A DNA stretch of 64,000 nucleotides from Corynebacterium minutissimum (GCF_016889765.1 NZ_CP069533.1:434001-498000), one strand, 5' to 3'; positions 8,573 to 17,582 are shown, numbered from the stretch's first letter. A program made the numbers and translations. Notes: generated by a model not told the origin, from the sequence alone.

Positions 8573-9307
8573 ATGCGTCTTTCCACCTCCCTCGTCGCCA
8601 TCTGTGCCACGACCATGGCGCTGGTCACCCCACTGGCCGCTGCTGATGATTCCTCTGCGTCAGCCAGCTCGACCGCGACAGCCACCTCAACCGTGGCTGA
8701 CTCGGCCTCCCCGGAGTCCGCCACGCAGGACGCCTCCGAGGAAGCTTCCGAGGAGAAGGCTGCTAAAGACGTATCCGAGGAGAAGGCTGCCGAGGAGGCC
8801 GCGCAGGAGCCGGCAAAGGACTCTTCCAAAGCTCTGGGAAGTTCTCTGAATGTTGGCCATACCAGCACCAAGGATCTCTCTCAGGAGTGTGCCGACCAGG
8901 TCAACCAAGCGCGTAAGGACCACGAGGCTGCCGTCGCTGATGGCACCGCAGGTTCGTCGTTCATGGGCCCACAAGAGCTGGCCAACGGTGTGCTCAACGG
9001 CTATGGCTCCTCCGGCATGCCGGACACCCCGGATTGCGTTGAGGAAGAAAAGGAAGCGAAGCTGCAGAAGGATTGGGACGAAATGCCCGAATTCGTTCAG
9101 TCTGCACGCCCAACGGAGAAATCCAAGGAGATTTACGCCTGGGTTGGCGGTGCTCTGGCATTGCTCTCCGTGGGTATTCGAGTTCTCGTCCTCGCGGCTG
9201 AGTTCGATCCTTCCATCCTGAATGGTCTGCGTGCTTTCCTCAAGAGCATGGGCTTCTACTGGGATAACTCCAAGAAGAAGGAAGAAGTCGAGAAGGCCGA
9301 AGACTAA
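8573..9307 (+). CDS. Secreted, membrane-anchored protein of unknown function
   Basis: This is a 244-residue protein. The ATG at 8573 has AAGGAG eleven bases before it. A signal peptide ends near AAADD (residue ~23). Residues 24-90 are low-complexity Ala/Ser/Thr then Glu/Lys/Ala, probably an extended cell-wall-spanning segment. A small folded region with two cysteines (QECADQ and PDCVEEE) follows, then one transmembrane helix at about 190-208 (WVGGALALLSVGIRVLVLAA) and a charged C-terminus ending in a Lys/Glu run. It has the same layout as the preceding surface protein (secreted body, helix near the end) and probably shares its transcript, ending at the terminator at 9330. The family was not recognised. 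Confidence 0.75.
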   Translation: MRLSTSLVAICATTMALVTPLAAADDSSASASSTATATSTVADSASPESATQDASEEASEEKAAKDVSEEKAAEEAAQEPAKDSSKALGSSLNVGHTSTKDLSQECADQVNQARKDHEAAVADGTAGSSFMGPQELANGVLNGYGSSGMPDTPDCVEEEKEAKLQKDWDEMPEFVQSARPTEKSKEIYAWVGGALALLSVGIRVLVLAAEFDPSILNGLRAFLKSMGFYWDNSKKKEEVEKAED

Positions 9308-9329
9308 TCCCGCTCCAATGGGGATAGTA

Positions 9330-9367
9330 AAGGAGGCGCTGCGAGATTTTCTCCGCAGCGCCTCCTT
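9330..9367. terminator. Bidirectional intrinsic terminator
   Basis: There is a perfect 14-bp GC-rich inverted repeat (9330-9343 with 9354-9367) around a 10-base loop, followed by a T-rich run on the plus strand. It lies between the convergent surface-protein gene and the MetE-family gene, so it can end both transcripts. Confidence 0.85.
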
Positions 9368-9401
9368 CGTTTTGGCCCGTCAGGACCGATGAGACGAGAA
9401 C

Positions 9402-10598
9402 TTAAAACAGTTCCTTCGTCGCAATCTCTGCTCCCTCAACGAGGGACTGGAGCTTGGCCCACGCAATCTGGTGGTGCAGGCGGCCGCCCAGGCCACAGTC
9501 GGTCGAGGCAATAACGTTTTCCGGGCCCACGAGCTCAGCAAACTGGATGATGCGGTCAGCGACCACACGCGGGTGCTCCACAGCATTCGTGGAATGCGAC
9601 ACCACACCTGGGTAGATGACAGTTCCCTCCGGCAGCGTGTGATTCTTCCACACGCGCCACTCGTGAGCATGGCGCGGCGAAGCACCTTCGAAGGAGAATC
9701 CACCGACCTTGGCCTGCAGAATCTCCTCGATGATGTCCTCGAACGGAATGTCCGTGACGTGCGGACCATGCCAAGAACCCCAGCAAATGTGCAGGCGGGT
9801 CTGCTCACGCGGGATGTCCTTAATGGACTCGTTGAGTATCTCAATACGTTCGTGCAGGAATGCCTGGAAGTCCTCGACCGTCGGCTCCGGCACCACGGAG
9901 TCCCATGCCTCCGCCAAGTCCGGCGCATCGAACTGCACGGTCAGATCCGCATCAGTGATGGCCTTGTACTCGACCTTGAGCGCCTCACCACAGGCGCGAA
10001 CGAGCTCAGACTCGTCATCGTAGTACTTGTTGGGAAGACGTGCCGCAGCACCCGGGGACAGGGCGGCGACGAAGCCCTCGGTGCCTTCGGGGAGGGCGTC
10101 GGCAAGCAACTTGACGTCAGCCTCCACCTGCTCCTGGCCGATGTAGGTCACCGGACCAGTGAACTCCGGGTTGGCTACCTTCTTGCGGCCGGTAAAGATG
10201 CCCGAATCCGGGTCATTGTAGGCCTCGGAAAACAGCGCACGGTCGCGGCGATCCTTCATCGAGGAAAGGCGAATCTTACCCGGCTCGGAACGAACCTTGT
10301 CACCGATTTCCCAGCGGTCCTTATCCGTCATGGTCAAACCACCCAGGCGGGTAAAGGAGTAGTTCCACCACGCACCGTAGTCCACGGCGTCGGAGGTGAC
10401 GTGACCGTATTCGCCCTCGTTGATGATGTCGATGCCGAGGTCAATCTGGCGCTTGACGACGTCCACTACGGAGCGCTCCAGAATGTCGTGGAACTTCGCA
10501 TCGGAGATGGTGCCGGCAGAGCGCTCGAGGTTAGCCTCCAGCAGCTCCTTCGTGCGAGGCAACGAGCCAACGTGGGTGGTACGAATCTTGTTCACCAT
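9402..10598 (-). CDS. Cobalamin-independent methionine synthase-type methyltransferase (MetE C-terminal-like)
   Basis: The 398-residue protein corresponds to the C-terminal catalytic half of MetE alone: the N-terminal THVGSLPRT, the zinc-site histidine and cysteine in HICWGSWHGPH, and the late STDCGLGGR cysteine motif are all present. Full MetE is about 750 residues, so this is a core-type member that may transfer methyl groups from a donor other than polyglutamyl methyl-tetrahydrofolate. The ATG at 10598 follows a GAAGG-rich leader. A perfect McbR operator lies just upstream (10622-10637), placing the gene in the sulfur/methionine regulon and supporting a methionine-related role. dnaE lies upstream on the same strand, 87 bases away. 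The methyl donor cannot be told from sequence. Confidence 0.88.
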   Translation of the reverse strand: MVNKIRTTHVGSLPRTKELLEANLERSAGTISDAKFHDILERSVVDVVKRQIDLGIDIINEGEYGHVTSDAVDYGAWWNYSFTRLGGLTMTDKDRWEIGDKVRSEPGKIRLSSMKDRRDRALFSEAYNDPDSGIFTGRKKVANPEFTGPVTYIGQEQVEADVKLLADALPEGTEGFVAALSPGAAARLPNKYYDDESELVRACGEALKVEYKAITDADLTVQFDAPDLAEAWDSVVPEPTVEDFQAFLHERIEILNESIKDIPREQTRLHICWGSWHGPHVTDIPFEDIIEEILQAKVGGFSFEGASPRHAHEWRVWKNHTLPEGTVIYPGVVSHSTNAVEHPRVVADRIIQFAELVGPENVIASTDCGLGGRLHHQIAWAKLQSLVEGAEIATKELF

Positions 10599-10619
10599 GA
10601 GAAACTGACCTTCCCTTCT

Positions 10620-10639
10620 TCTAGACTATGCTGTCTAGA
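10620..10639. promoter_or_regulatory. McbR operator (TAGAC-N6-GTCTA)
   Basis: The inverted repeat TCTAGAC, six bases, GTCTAGA contains the exact corynebacterial McbR consensus TAGAC-N6-GTCTA at 10622-10637. McbR is a TetR-type repressor of methionine, cysteine and sulfur genes that releases DNA when S-adenosylhomocysteine accumulates. The site is 23 bases upstream of the start of the MetE-family gene, a position suited to blocking its transcription. Confidence 0.85.
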
Positions 10640-10685
10640 GTAACCCAGGAGCCTGGTTCCCATGGGATCTCGATTCAACTTAGAT

Positions 10686-13600
10686 TCACCCGAGGATGCC
10701 AGCCCCCATCGTGGCCTTGAGGTCACCCATCAGGTTGCTCGAGCGCTCCACACGCAGGTGCTCACCGAGGACCATCATGGTGGACTCTTCACCGTCGACA
10801 AGCGTGAGGTACACGTCCGACTCGCCCTTGTTGTTAACGAGCACCTGCTTGAGCTTGGCAATGTTATCCATCGTGCACTGGTCTGTGCGCATAGTCAGGC
10901 GCAGGGGCAGGCCGGCACCATTGCCAGGGCCTAAGTCAGGCACCTTGATATCGGAACAGAAGAGGGACATGCGCTCATCACGAATCTTCACCTGAACCTT
11001 GGCCAGGATGATGTTGTCTTCCGCAATTTGCGGAGCCACCAGCGAGTACACCTGGTTGAACACAAGGATGTCTACCTGGGCGCCGTTATGATCCTCGATG
11101 CTGACGATGGCCCACGGGGAACCATCGCGCTTGGAAAAACGCCTGTCCACGCCTGAGATGATGCCGCCAATCACCAGCTCCTGTCCGTTGCCGACTTCAC
11201 CGTTAAGAATCTTGGTAATCGGCGTATCGGTCTGTGCATCGAGTGCTTCCTCGAAACCGTCGAGCGGGTGGCCGGAGACGTAAAGGCCCAGCATCTCACG
11301 CTCCAGTGCCAACTCGTGCTTACGATCCCAATTCTCATCGGGGACGTCAATAGCAAAGGCAGATCCAGAATCGCCTTCCTCGTCACCGCCACCGAAGCCG
11401 GCGAAAAGGTCGAACTGACCTTTATCAGCTGCCTTCTTCGTGGTCTGAACGGAGTCCACTGCGTCCTCGTGAATGAGCATAAGGCCCTTGCGTGGGTGCT
11501 CCAGGGAGTCGAAAGCGCCGGCCTTGATGAGGGACTCCGTCACGCGCTTGGAGCAGGCTGCTAGCTCAATCTTGTCCAAATAGTCAGAGAAGGACGTATA
11601 AGCGCCTTTCTCCCGACGGGTCTTCACGATGGAATCGACCACTTCCCCACCGACGTTGCGGATAGCGCCCATACCGAAGCGAATATCGTCCCCCACAGCC
11701 TGGAAGGTTTCCTGGGACTCGTTAACGTCCGGGGAGAGCACGCGGATGCCAAGGTGGCGGCAATCGGCAAGGTAGATAGCGGATTTATCCTTCTTGTCAC
11801 CTACCGAGGTCAAAAGCGCTGCCATGTACTCCGGCGCATAGTAGGCCTTGAGGTAGGCCGTCCAGAAGGACACCAAGCCGTAGCCTGCGGCGTGGGACTT
11901 GTTAAACGCGTAGGAGGCAAAGGGCTCAATCGTGCCCCACAGCGCGTCCATGGCTTCCTTGGAGTAGCCGTTGTCCTTCATGCCGCCCCAGAACTTGTCG
12001 TACTGCTGTGCCAGGACTTCCGGCTTCTTCTTACCCATAGCCTTGCGGAAGCCATCTGCCTCGCCGGCGGTGTAGTTCGCCACCTTCTGCGAGATACGCA
12101 TGATCTGCTCCTGATACACGATGAGGCCGTAGGTCTCATCGAGGATTTCCTTGAGCGGCTCTTCCAGCTCCGGGTGAATTGGAGTAATTTCCTTACGCCC
12201 ATTCTTGCGGTCCGCGTAGTCCCAGTGAGCGTTCACGCCCATCGGGCCCGGGCGGTAGAGCGCCAGCGACGCGACAATATCCTTGAAACCTGTCGGTTTC
12301 ATACGTTTGAGCAGCTCCTGCATGCCGCCAGAGTCGAGCTGGAACACGCCCAGGGTATCGCCGCGTGACAGCAGGTCATAGACCTTGGATACCTTCGGAT
12401 CATCGGCGTGAAGGTCCTCCAGGCCAATCTCTTCGCCGCGGTTTTTCTTGATGTTCTCTAGGCAGTCACCAATCACGGTGAGGTTGCGCAGGCCCAGAAA
12501 GTCCATCTTCAGCAGGCCAATGGCCTCACAGGCTGGGTAGTCCCAACCGGTGATGTAGGCGCCGTCGGCGGGGCGCTTCCACATTGGAATGTGGTCCATA
12601 AGCCGCACCGAGGCCATAATCACCGCGCAGGCGTGCACGCCGGCCTGCCTGACGACGCCTTCAAGACCACGCGCGGTCTCATAAATCTTCTTGACGTCCG
12701 GGTCAGTCTCAATCATCTGACGGACCTCGGTGGCCTCCGAGTAGCGCTCGTGCTCCGGATCAGTAATACCGGCCAGCGGAATATCCTTGGCCATGATGGC
12801 CGGCGGCAATGCGCCGTTGATGCGGTCGGCCATCTGGAAGCCGGGCTGACCAAAGTGCACCTTGGCGGAGTCCTTAATGGCCTGCTTGGTCTTCACAGTG
12901 CCGAAGGTAATCACCTGGGCAACCTTGTCCTCGCCCCAGCGCTCAGCAGCGTAGGTAATCATTTCGCCGCGGCGGCGATCATCGAAGTCGATATCGATAT
13001 CCGGTGCGGAGGGGCGCTCCGGGTTAAGAAATCGCTCGAAGAGGAGGCCGTGCTCGATGGGGTCAATGTTGGTAATCGTCAGCGCATACGCCACGAGCGC
13101 ACCTGCAGCCGAACCACGCCCCGGACCGACGCGAATACCGATGGAGCGCGCGTGCTTGATGAGCTCGGCCACGATGAGGAAGTAGGAGGGGTAGCCCTTC
13201 ATGTCGATGACGCTGATTTCGTACTCAGCGCGGTCGATGTATTCCTGCGGCACGTCCCCACCGTTGAAGCGATCCTTAAGGCCCTCCATGACCTCGTGGG
13301 TCAGCCAGGAGGTGGGGGTGTGGCCCTCGGGGACGTCCGCAATCGGCATGCGGTCGTGGGTATGCTCTTCCCAAATCGCGCCATAATCCTGGACGCGCTC
13401 CGCAATCCACAGCGTATTATCGCAGGCTTCAGGGACCATGTGGTCCCACAGTTCACGCATCTGTTGGGCGGACTTGATGTAGTAGCCGGTGCCATCGAAT
13501 TTGAAACGGTCCGGGTCCATGAAGGTCTTGCCCGTCTGCACGCACAGCATGGCCTCATGCGCTGGGGCTTGAGACTCCAGCACGTAGTGGCAGTCATTGG

Positions 13601-14261
13601 TCACCAGCGGCGGCAGGTCCAGCTTGCGGCCAATCTCCAACAGGCCATCACGCGTGCGCTTCTCGATATCCAGCCCGTGGTCCATGAGCTCGAGGAAGAA
13701 GTTGTCCTTGCCATAGATGTCCTGCCACATCGCAGCGGCTTCGAGGGCCTCGTTGAACTGGCCTAGACGCAGGCGGGTTTGGACGTCGCCGGAGGGGCAG
13801 CCGGTGGTCGCGATAATGCCCTCAGCATGCTCAGCGATGAGTTCCGCATCCATACGCGGCCACTTGCCCAGCTGACCTTCGTAAGAGGCAAGCGAGGAGA
13901 GCTTGAACAGGTTGCGCAGACCAGTTTCATTTTCCGCCAGCATGGTCTGGTGCAGGTAGGCACCGGAGGCAGAAACATCATCACGCTTTTGATCTGGTGT
14001 TCCCCACAGCACGCGCTTCTTATTGAAACGCGACTCCGGCGCGAGGTAGGCCTCAATACCAATGATGGGTTTGACGCCTGCGCTCGTCATCCTCTGGTAA
14101 AAGGCATTGGAGCCGTACATGTTGCCGTGGTCCGTCATGCCGACGGCGGGCATGCCTTGGCGGACCACCTCATCCGCCAACATATCCACCTTTGCCATGC
14201 CGTCCAGCATGGAAAACTCGGTGTGGTTGTGTAGGTGGACGAAGGATGAGTTTTTGGCCAT
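10686..14261 (-). CDS. dnaE: DNA polymerase III alpha subunit
   Basis: This is the replicative polymerase catalytic subunit, 1191 residues, of normal DnaE1 length. It begins with a PHP domain (VHLHNHTEFSMLDG, residues ~7-20; metal-binding histidines retained, consistent with the proofreading role of PHP in actinobacterial DnaE1). The polymerase core includes PDIDIDFDD around residues 400-430, with catalytic aspartates. A helix-hairpin-helix region and an OB fold (VIGGIISGVDRRFSKRDG) follow near the C-terminus. The ATG at 14261 gives the canonical MAKNSSFVHLHNH start. It diverges from rarD with only 64 bases between them, so its promoter must be compact. Confidence 0.97.
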   Translation of the reverse strand: MAKNSSFVHLHNHTEFSMLDGMAKVDMLADEVVRQGMPAVGMTDHGNMYGSNAFYQRMTSAGVKPIIGIEAYLAPESRFNKKRVLWGTPDQKRDDVSASGAYLHQTMLAENETGLRNLFKLSSLASYEGQLGKWPRMDAELIAEHAEGIIATTGCPSGDVQTRLRLGQFNEALEAAAMWQDIYGKDNFFLELMDHGLDIEKRTRDGLLEIGRKLDLPPLVTNDCHYVLESQAPAHEAMLCVQTGKTFMDPDRFKFDGTGYYIKSAQQMRELWDHMVPEACDNTLWIAERVQDYGAIWEEHTHDRMPIADVPEGHTPTSWLTHEVMEGLKDRFNGGDVPQEYIDRAEYEISVIDMKGYPSYFLIVAELIKHARSIGIRVGPGRGSAAGALVAYALTITNIDPIEHGLLFERFLNPERPSAPDIDIDFDDRRRGEMITYAAERWGEDKVAQVITFGTVKTKQAIKDSAKVHFGQPGFQMADRINGALPPAIMAKDIPLAGITDPEHERYSEATEVRQMIETDPDVKKIYETARGLEGVVRQAGVHACAVIMASVRLMDHIPMWKRPADGAYITGWDYPACEAIGLLKMDFLGLRNLTVIGDCLENIKKNRGEEIGLEDLHADDPKVSKVYDLLSRGDTLGVFQLDSGGMQELLKRMKPTGFKDIVASLALYRPGPMGVNAHWDYADRKNGRKEITPIHPELEEPLKEILDETYGLIVYQEQIMRISQKVANYTAGEADGFRKAMGKKKPEVLAQQYDKFWGGMKDNGYSKEAMDALWGTIEPFASYAFNKSHAAGYGLVSFWTAYLKAYYAPEYMAALLTSVGDKKDKSAIYLADCRHLGIRVLSPDVNESQETFQAVGDDIRFGMGAIRNVGGEVVDSIVKTRREKGAYTSFSDYLDKIELAACSKRVTESLIKAGAFDSLEHPRKGLMLIHEDAVDSVQTTKKAADKGQFDLFAGFGGGDEEGDSGSAFAIDVPDENWDRKHELALEREMLGLYVSGHPLDGFEEALDAQTDTPITKILNGEVGNGQELVIGGIISGVDRRFSKRDGSPWAIVSIEDHNGAQVDILVFNQVYSLVAPQIAEDNIILAKVQVKIRDERMSLFCSDIKVPDLGPGNGAGLPLRLTMRTDQCTMDNIAKLKQVLVNNKGESDVYLTLVDGEESTMMVLGEHLRVERSSNLMGDLKATMGAGILG

Positions 14262-14325
14262 GCGGTCATCTTAGCGGGGCCGTCAAACTTCCCGGATTAC
14301 TCAACGTCCTGTACATTTTTCTGTG

Positions 14326-15231
14326 ATGTTCTACACTATTGCCGCCTATCTCATGTGGGGCTTCTTCCCGGCGTTCTTCCCGCTGCTGCGCCCCGCCAGC
14401 CCATTTGAAATCCTTGCGCACCGCATTGTGTGGACTGCGGTGCTCGTCACCTTCATGCTGGTGATTACTGGCGGCTGGCGCGAGCTGAAAGAGATGAGCC
14501 TGCGCACGTGGGGCTGGATGCTGGGCTGCGGTATCACCATCACTATCAACTGGGGTACGTACGTCATCGCGGTCAACAGCAACCACGTGGCCGATGCCGC
14601 GCTGGGATATTTCATCAACCCGCTCGTCTCCGTGGCCTTAGGCATCATCTTCCTCAAGGAAACGCTGACGAAGGCACAGGTGGCATCGGTCAGCATTGCC
14701 TTCGTGGCGGTGCTGTGGCTGACATTCATGACCGGCCAGGCACCGTATTATTCGCTGGCCCTGGCTTTCAGTTTCGCACTCTACGGGCTGCTAAAGAAAC
14801 AGATTTCGGTCTCTTCCATGGGCTCCGTGGCCGCGGAAACCATCGTCATGCTGCCCTTCGCACTCATGTACCTGGGATACCTGCAGGTCCAGGGCGAATC
14901 CACCTTTGCCAGCGAGGGCCCCGGCCACATGGCGCTGCTCGTCACCTCCGGACTAGTGACTGCTCTGCCGCTGCTCTGTTTTGCACAGGGCGCTAAGCAC
15001 CTGCGCCTATCCACCATCGGCATGCTGCAGTACATGACGCCGATTATGCAGATGCTGTGGGCAGTCTTCGTCACCCAGGAAGATATGCCAACCGAGCGCT
15101 GGATCGGCTTCATCATCATTTGGGTAGCGGTCATCATTTACCTGGCGGATTTGGTGAGGATGGGCCACGCTTCCCGACGCCGCGCCCGCCTCCACTCCCC
15201 GACCCCCAGCACCGACGAGACTGCCGCCTAG
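14326..15231 (+). CDS. rarD: RarD-type EamA family transporter
   Basis: This 301-residue membrane protein has ten predicted helices and two EamA repeats. It starts directly in helix 1 (FYTIAAYLMWGFFPAFFPLL) and shows RarD-family landmarks: FEILAHRIVW, NWGTYVIAVNSNHVADAALGYFINPL and the C-terminal QYMTPIMQMLWAVFV. RarD proteins are putative permeases of the drug/metabolite superfamily (chloramphenicol-sensitive protein) with no firmly known substrate. GTG 14323 and ATG 14326 are adjacent possible starts; no clear ribosome-binding site precedes them, so a leaderless or very short leader transcript is possible. It converges with the small membrane-protein gene at 15247. Confidence 0.88.
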   Translation: MFYTIAAYLMWGFFPAFFPLLRPASPFEILAHRIVWTAVLVTFMLVITGGWRELKEMSLRTWGWMLGCGITITINWGTYVIAVNSNHVADAALGYFINPLVSVALGIIFLKETLTKAQVASVSIAFVAVLWLTFMTGQAPYYSLALAFSFALYGLLKKQISVSSMGSVAAETIVMLPFALMYLGYLQVQGESTFASEGPGHMALLVTSGLVTALPLLCFAQGAKHLRLSTIGMLQYMTPIMQMLWAVFVTQEDMPTERWIGFIIIWVAVIIYLADLVRMGHASRRRARLHSPTPSTDETAA

Positions 15232-15246
15232 AAGGCCCTAGGGCGA

Positions 15247-15528
15247 CTACTTCTGCTTCTTCACCCGGCGCAGCTCGTCACGGGCTTCCTTGGCTCGGGC
15301 CCGCTTGGCGGCTTCCTCTGCACCGTTGAGCGCCCACCGCGGCATGAGCACTGCCATGGCGATGCAGTAGAGGGCCACAACAATCATGATGCCCAGCGTC
15401 AGCCCATCACTACCCAAGAGTGCTAGCGCGATGGCGGCGAGGACTGTGATGATGGCTCCTGCCCATACAAGAATGTAGGCGAAGCGGTAGTTGGCAGGCC
15501 ACGTGGAGGTCTTGGGGAATAGTCGCAT
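15247..15528 (-). CDS. Small two-helix membrane protein
   Basis: The product has 93 residues: an N-terminal segment (RLFPKTSTWPANYRFAYIL), two hydrophobic helices (about 20-40 and 46-63) and a highly charged coiled C-terminus rich in Ala, Arg, Glu and Lys ending VKKQK. The second of two adjacent ATGs (15528) is spaced five bases from GGAG and is preferred to 15531. It lies 22 bases downstream of the next gene on the same strand and is probably co-transcribed with it, rluD and lspA. No function is known to me. Confidence 0.7.
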   Translation of the reverse strand: MRLFPKTSTWPANYRFAYILVWAGAIITVLAAIALALLGSDGLTLGIMIVVALYCIAMAVLMPRWALNGAEEAAKRARAKEARDELRRVKKQK

Positions 15529-15552
15529 CATCGCTCCTTACTGCTGGTCACT

Positions 15553-16134
15553 TTAACGGGTATTGGAGGGCGGGCGCACTCCGAAGGAACCCCAGGCGGC
15601 GTCGGCAGGCGCGGCTTCCACAGTCTTTACGCGAGGGTCAGTGGCGAGAGCGCGCAGGTCAGTGCCGCTGGAATAGACCACCGCGGCATCGACCTGCGTT
15701 GGTGTCTCGCTGCCATCACCGGCGGCCTGAGCCACGCGCTGAAGAACGGTAGTAATGACGTCCGCGCGGTCCTTGCCTGCTGTAGGTTCCGGGACTGCTA
15801 CGGGGGCGGCCAATCCAATGATGATGGCATCCATACGCTGCACGGAACGTAGCACCTCAGCGGTGTCCTCCGGTGACAGCGCTGTGTGGAATCCCACGAG
15901 CGCATACGTCGGTTCATCGGCTTGGGCCAGCGAGGCTTCGGCGCGCTCGCGGTACTCGGCGGCGGTCTCGGAGCCGTCCGGGCCCAGCTGGTCGCCTTGG
16001 AGAGCGGTGCTGGGCTGCGTACCAAACATGCCAAAGGAAAGAACCACGAGCAGCGCTGTCACCGACAGCAGCACGTAGGCTGCCATACGGCGGCGGCGAT
16101 AAATACGCTGGCGGGTGGATCGCTTCACCGTCAT
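15553..16134 (-). CDS. Membrane-anchored protein of unknown function
   Basis: The product has 193 residues: a basic cytoplasmic N-terminus (VKRSTRQRIYRRRR), one transmembrane helix at about 17-38, and an extracytoplasmic domain of ~150 residues without cysteines. The ATG at 16134 overlaps the rluD stop by four bases (16131-16134), so translation is coupled; the upstream continuation of the frame reads through rluD and is rejected. The outer domain has alternating beta and helical character (ALVGFHTALSPEDTAEVLRS, MDAIIIGLAAP) but no motif I can name. Confidence 0.75.
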   Translation of the reverse strand: MTVKRSTRQRIYRRRRMAAYVLLSVTALLVVLSFGMFGTQPSTALQGDQLGPDGSETAAEYRERAEASLAQADEPTYALVGFHTALSPEDTAEVLRSVQRMDAIIIGLAAPVAVPEPTAGKDRADVITTVLQRVAQAAGDGSETPTQVDAAVVYSSGTDLRALATDPRVKTVEAAPADAAWGSFGVRPPSNTR

Positions 16135-17054
16135 CCGCGCAAGACCTCTACTGCGTGCTCGAGATCCTCCGGGTACGGCGCGGTGCACTCAAACCATTTG
16201 CCCGTGCCCGGGTGCGTAAAGCCCAGGGACACCGCATGAAGCCACTGCCGGATAAGGCCGACGCGCTTAGCCAGGTTCGGGTCGCAGCCATACATCGGAT
16301 CACCCACGCACGGATGTCCGGTGGCGGACATGTGGACGCGGATCTGGTGTGTGCGGCCAGTCTCCAGATGAACTTCCAACAGGCTGGCCTCGCGGAAGGC
16401 CTCCAGCAGCTTGTAGTGAGTAACCGCGGGCTTGCCGTCCTCCACTACGGCGAACTTCCAGCCCGCCGACGGATGGCGCCCAATCGGTGCATCAATCGTG
16501 CCGACGATAGGATCAGGCAGCCCCTGGACCACCGCGTGATAGGTCTTGTCCACAGTCCGCTCGCGGAAGGCAGTCTTCAGCTGGGAGTAGGCGCGCTCGC
16601 TGGCGGCAACCACCATGACCCCGGAGGTGCCTACGTCGAGGCGGTGCACGATGCCCTTGCGTTCGGTAGGTCCGGCGTCGGCAAGCGCATAGCCCGCCGC
16701 GCGAAGCCCACCAATCACGGTCGGCCCCTCCCACCCCAACGTTGGGTGCGCGGCCACGCCTACGGGTTTGAACACGCAGATGATGTCCTCATCCTCGTAG
16801 AGGACATCCATGCCCTCTACCAGCTCCTCCTTGGGCACCAGCGGTTCTTCCGGCGCGGGCATCATGACGTCAATCCAACCGCCGGCACTAAGCCGCTCGG
16901 ACTTGCCCACTGCCACGCCGTCGATCTCCACGTCACCCGCCGCGCACAGCTCCGCCACCTTGGCTCGGGAAACACCCAATAGCTTGGCCAAAGCAGCATC
17001 GGCACGCATACCCTCGAGGCCCTCAGGTACCGGCAACCTACGACTTTCACGCAT
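16131..17054 (-). CDS. rluD: Large-subunit rRNA pseudouridine synthase, RluA/RluD family
   Basis: This 307-residue enzyme isomerises uridine to pseudouridine in 23S rRNA. An S4 RNA-binding domain (about residues 15-75, ADAALAKLLGVSRAKVAEL) precedes the catalytic domain, whose hallmark HRLDVGTSGVMV carries the essential aspartate; GRTHQIRVHM is also present. The ATG at 17054 (MRESRRLPVPEGLEG) overlaps the lspA stop by eight bases, as in many bacteria where lspA and rluD are paired. The frame extending to 17222 is an lspA shadow. Symbol is by family; the exact uridines modified are inferred. Confidence 0.9.
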   Translation of the reverse strand: MRESRRLPVPEGLEGMRADAALAKLLGVSRAKVAELCAAGDVEIDGVAVGKSERLSAGGWIDVMMPAPEEPLVPKEELVEGMDVLYEDEDIICVFKPVGVAAHPTLGWEGPTVIGGLRAAGYALADAGPTERKGIVHRLDVGTSGVMVVAASERAYSQLKTAFRERTVDKTYHAVVQGLPDPIVGTIDAPIGRHPSAGWKFAVVEDGKPAVTHYKLLEAFREASLLEVHLETGRTHQIRVHMSATGHPCVGDPMYGCDPNLAKRVGLIRQWLHAVSLGFTHPGTGKWFECTAPYPEDLEHAVEVLRG

Positions 17055-17550
17055 CGGACTCTTGTGCCTCCTTCCGCTCTGCCATGAACATCGCGATGAT
17101 AAACACCACCACGCCACACGTGATTGAGGCATCCGCGATGTTGAAGACGGCGAAGCTGCCGACGGAAATGTAATCCACCACGTGGCCAAACCAGAATCCC
17201 GGCTCGCGCACCAGGCGGTCAATCAGATTACCCAGCGCCCCGCCCGCAATCATGGCCAAGCCTACCGCCTGCCACTTGTCATGAATCCTCGGTGCAGCAA
17301 TGGCAACACCGACGACGAAGGCCAGCTGGATGGTAGTAAACAGCCACGTCGAGCCCTCCCCTCCCATGGAGAAGGCCGCGCCGGGGTTGAAAAGGAGGTA
17401 GAAGCGGAACCAGTTACCAATCACCGGCAGCGCTTCGCCTTCGGTAAGGATCGACAGCATCAGTTGCTTCACTGCTTGGTCCACGGCAGCTACTCCCAGC
17501 ACCACCGCGGCCATTGTTCCGATATATCTCCTTGCCTTCACCCGTTCCAT
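17047..17550 (-). CDS. lspA: Lipoprotein signal peptidase (signal peptidase II)
   Basis: This aspartic membrane protease cleaves the signal peptide of diacylated prolipoproteins. The 167-residue protein has four transmembrane helices and both catalytic blocks: NPGAAFS, GNLIDR and FNIADASI, the last two bearing the catalytic aspartates. The start is ATG 17550 (MERVKARR), with GGGG eight bases upstream; an in-frame ATG at 17565 has no spacing to any ribosome-binding site. The gene diverges from a lipoprotein gene at 17583, one of its likely substrates, and leads into rluD with an eight-base overlap. Confidence 0.93.
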   Translation of the reverse strand: MERVKARRYIGTMAAVVLGVAAVDQAVKQLMLSILTEGEALPVIGNWFRFYLLFNPGAAFSMGGEGSTWLFTTIQLAFVVGVAIAAPRIHDKWQAVGLAMIAGGALGNLIDRLVREPGFWFGHVVDYISVGSFAVFNIADASITCGVVVFIIAMFMAERKEAQESDA

Positions 17551-17582
17551 TCTAAACAGCCCCATCCGGTATTTTGGAATGC

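Noticed and set aside
10645..10656. CCAGG/CCTGG inverted repeat as a dnaE terminator
   Set aside because: The arms are only five bases and no T-run follows on the minus strand.
12591..13766. 391-codon frame opposite dnaE
   Set aside because: It mirrors dnaE codons. Its Val/His/Gly/Arg-rich product has no domain, and dnaE is clearly the real gene.
14430..14996. 188-codon frame overlapping rarD in another frame
   Set aside because: The rarD product has clear membrane helices and family motifs; the alternative product is Arg/Gly/His-rich noise.
15873..16982. Long open frame on the plus strand opposite rluD
   Set aside because: It is a codon-bias shadow of the GC-rich rluD gene; it has no ribosome-binding site, no conserved motif and an amino-acid mix (Arg/Ala/His-rich) typical of antisense frames.
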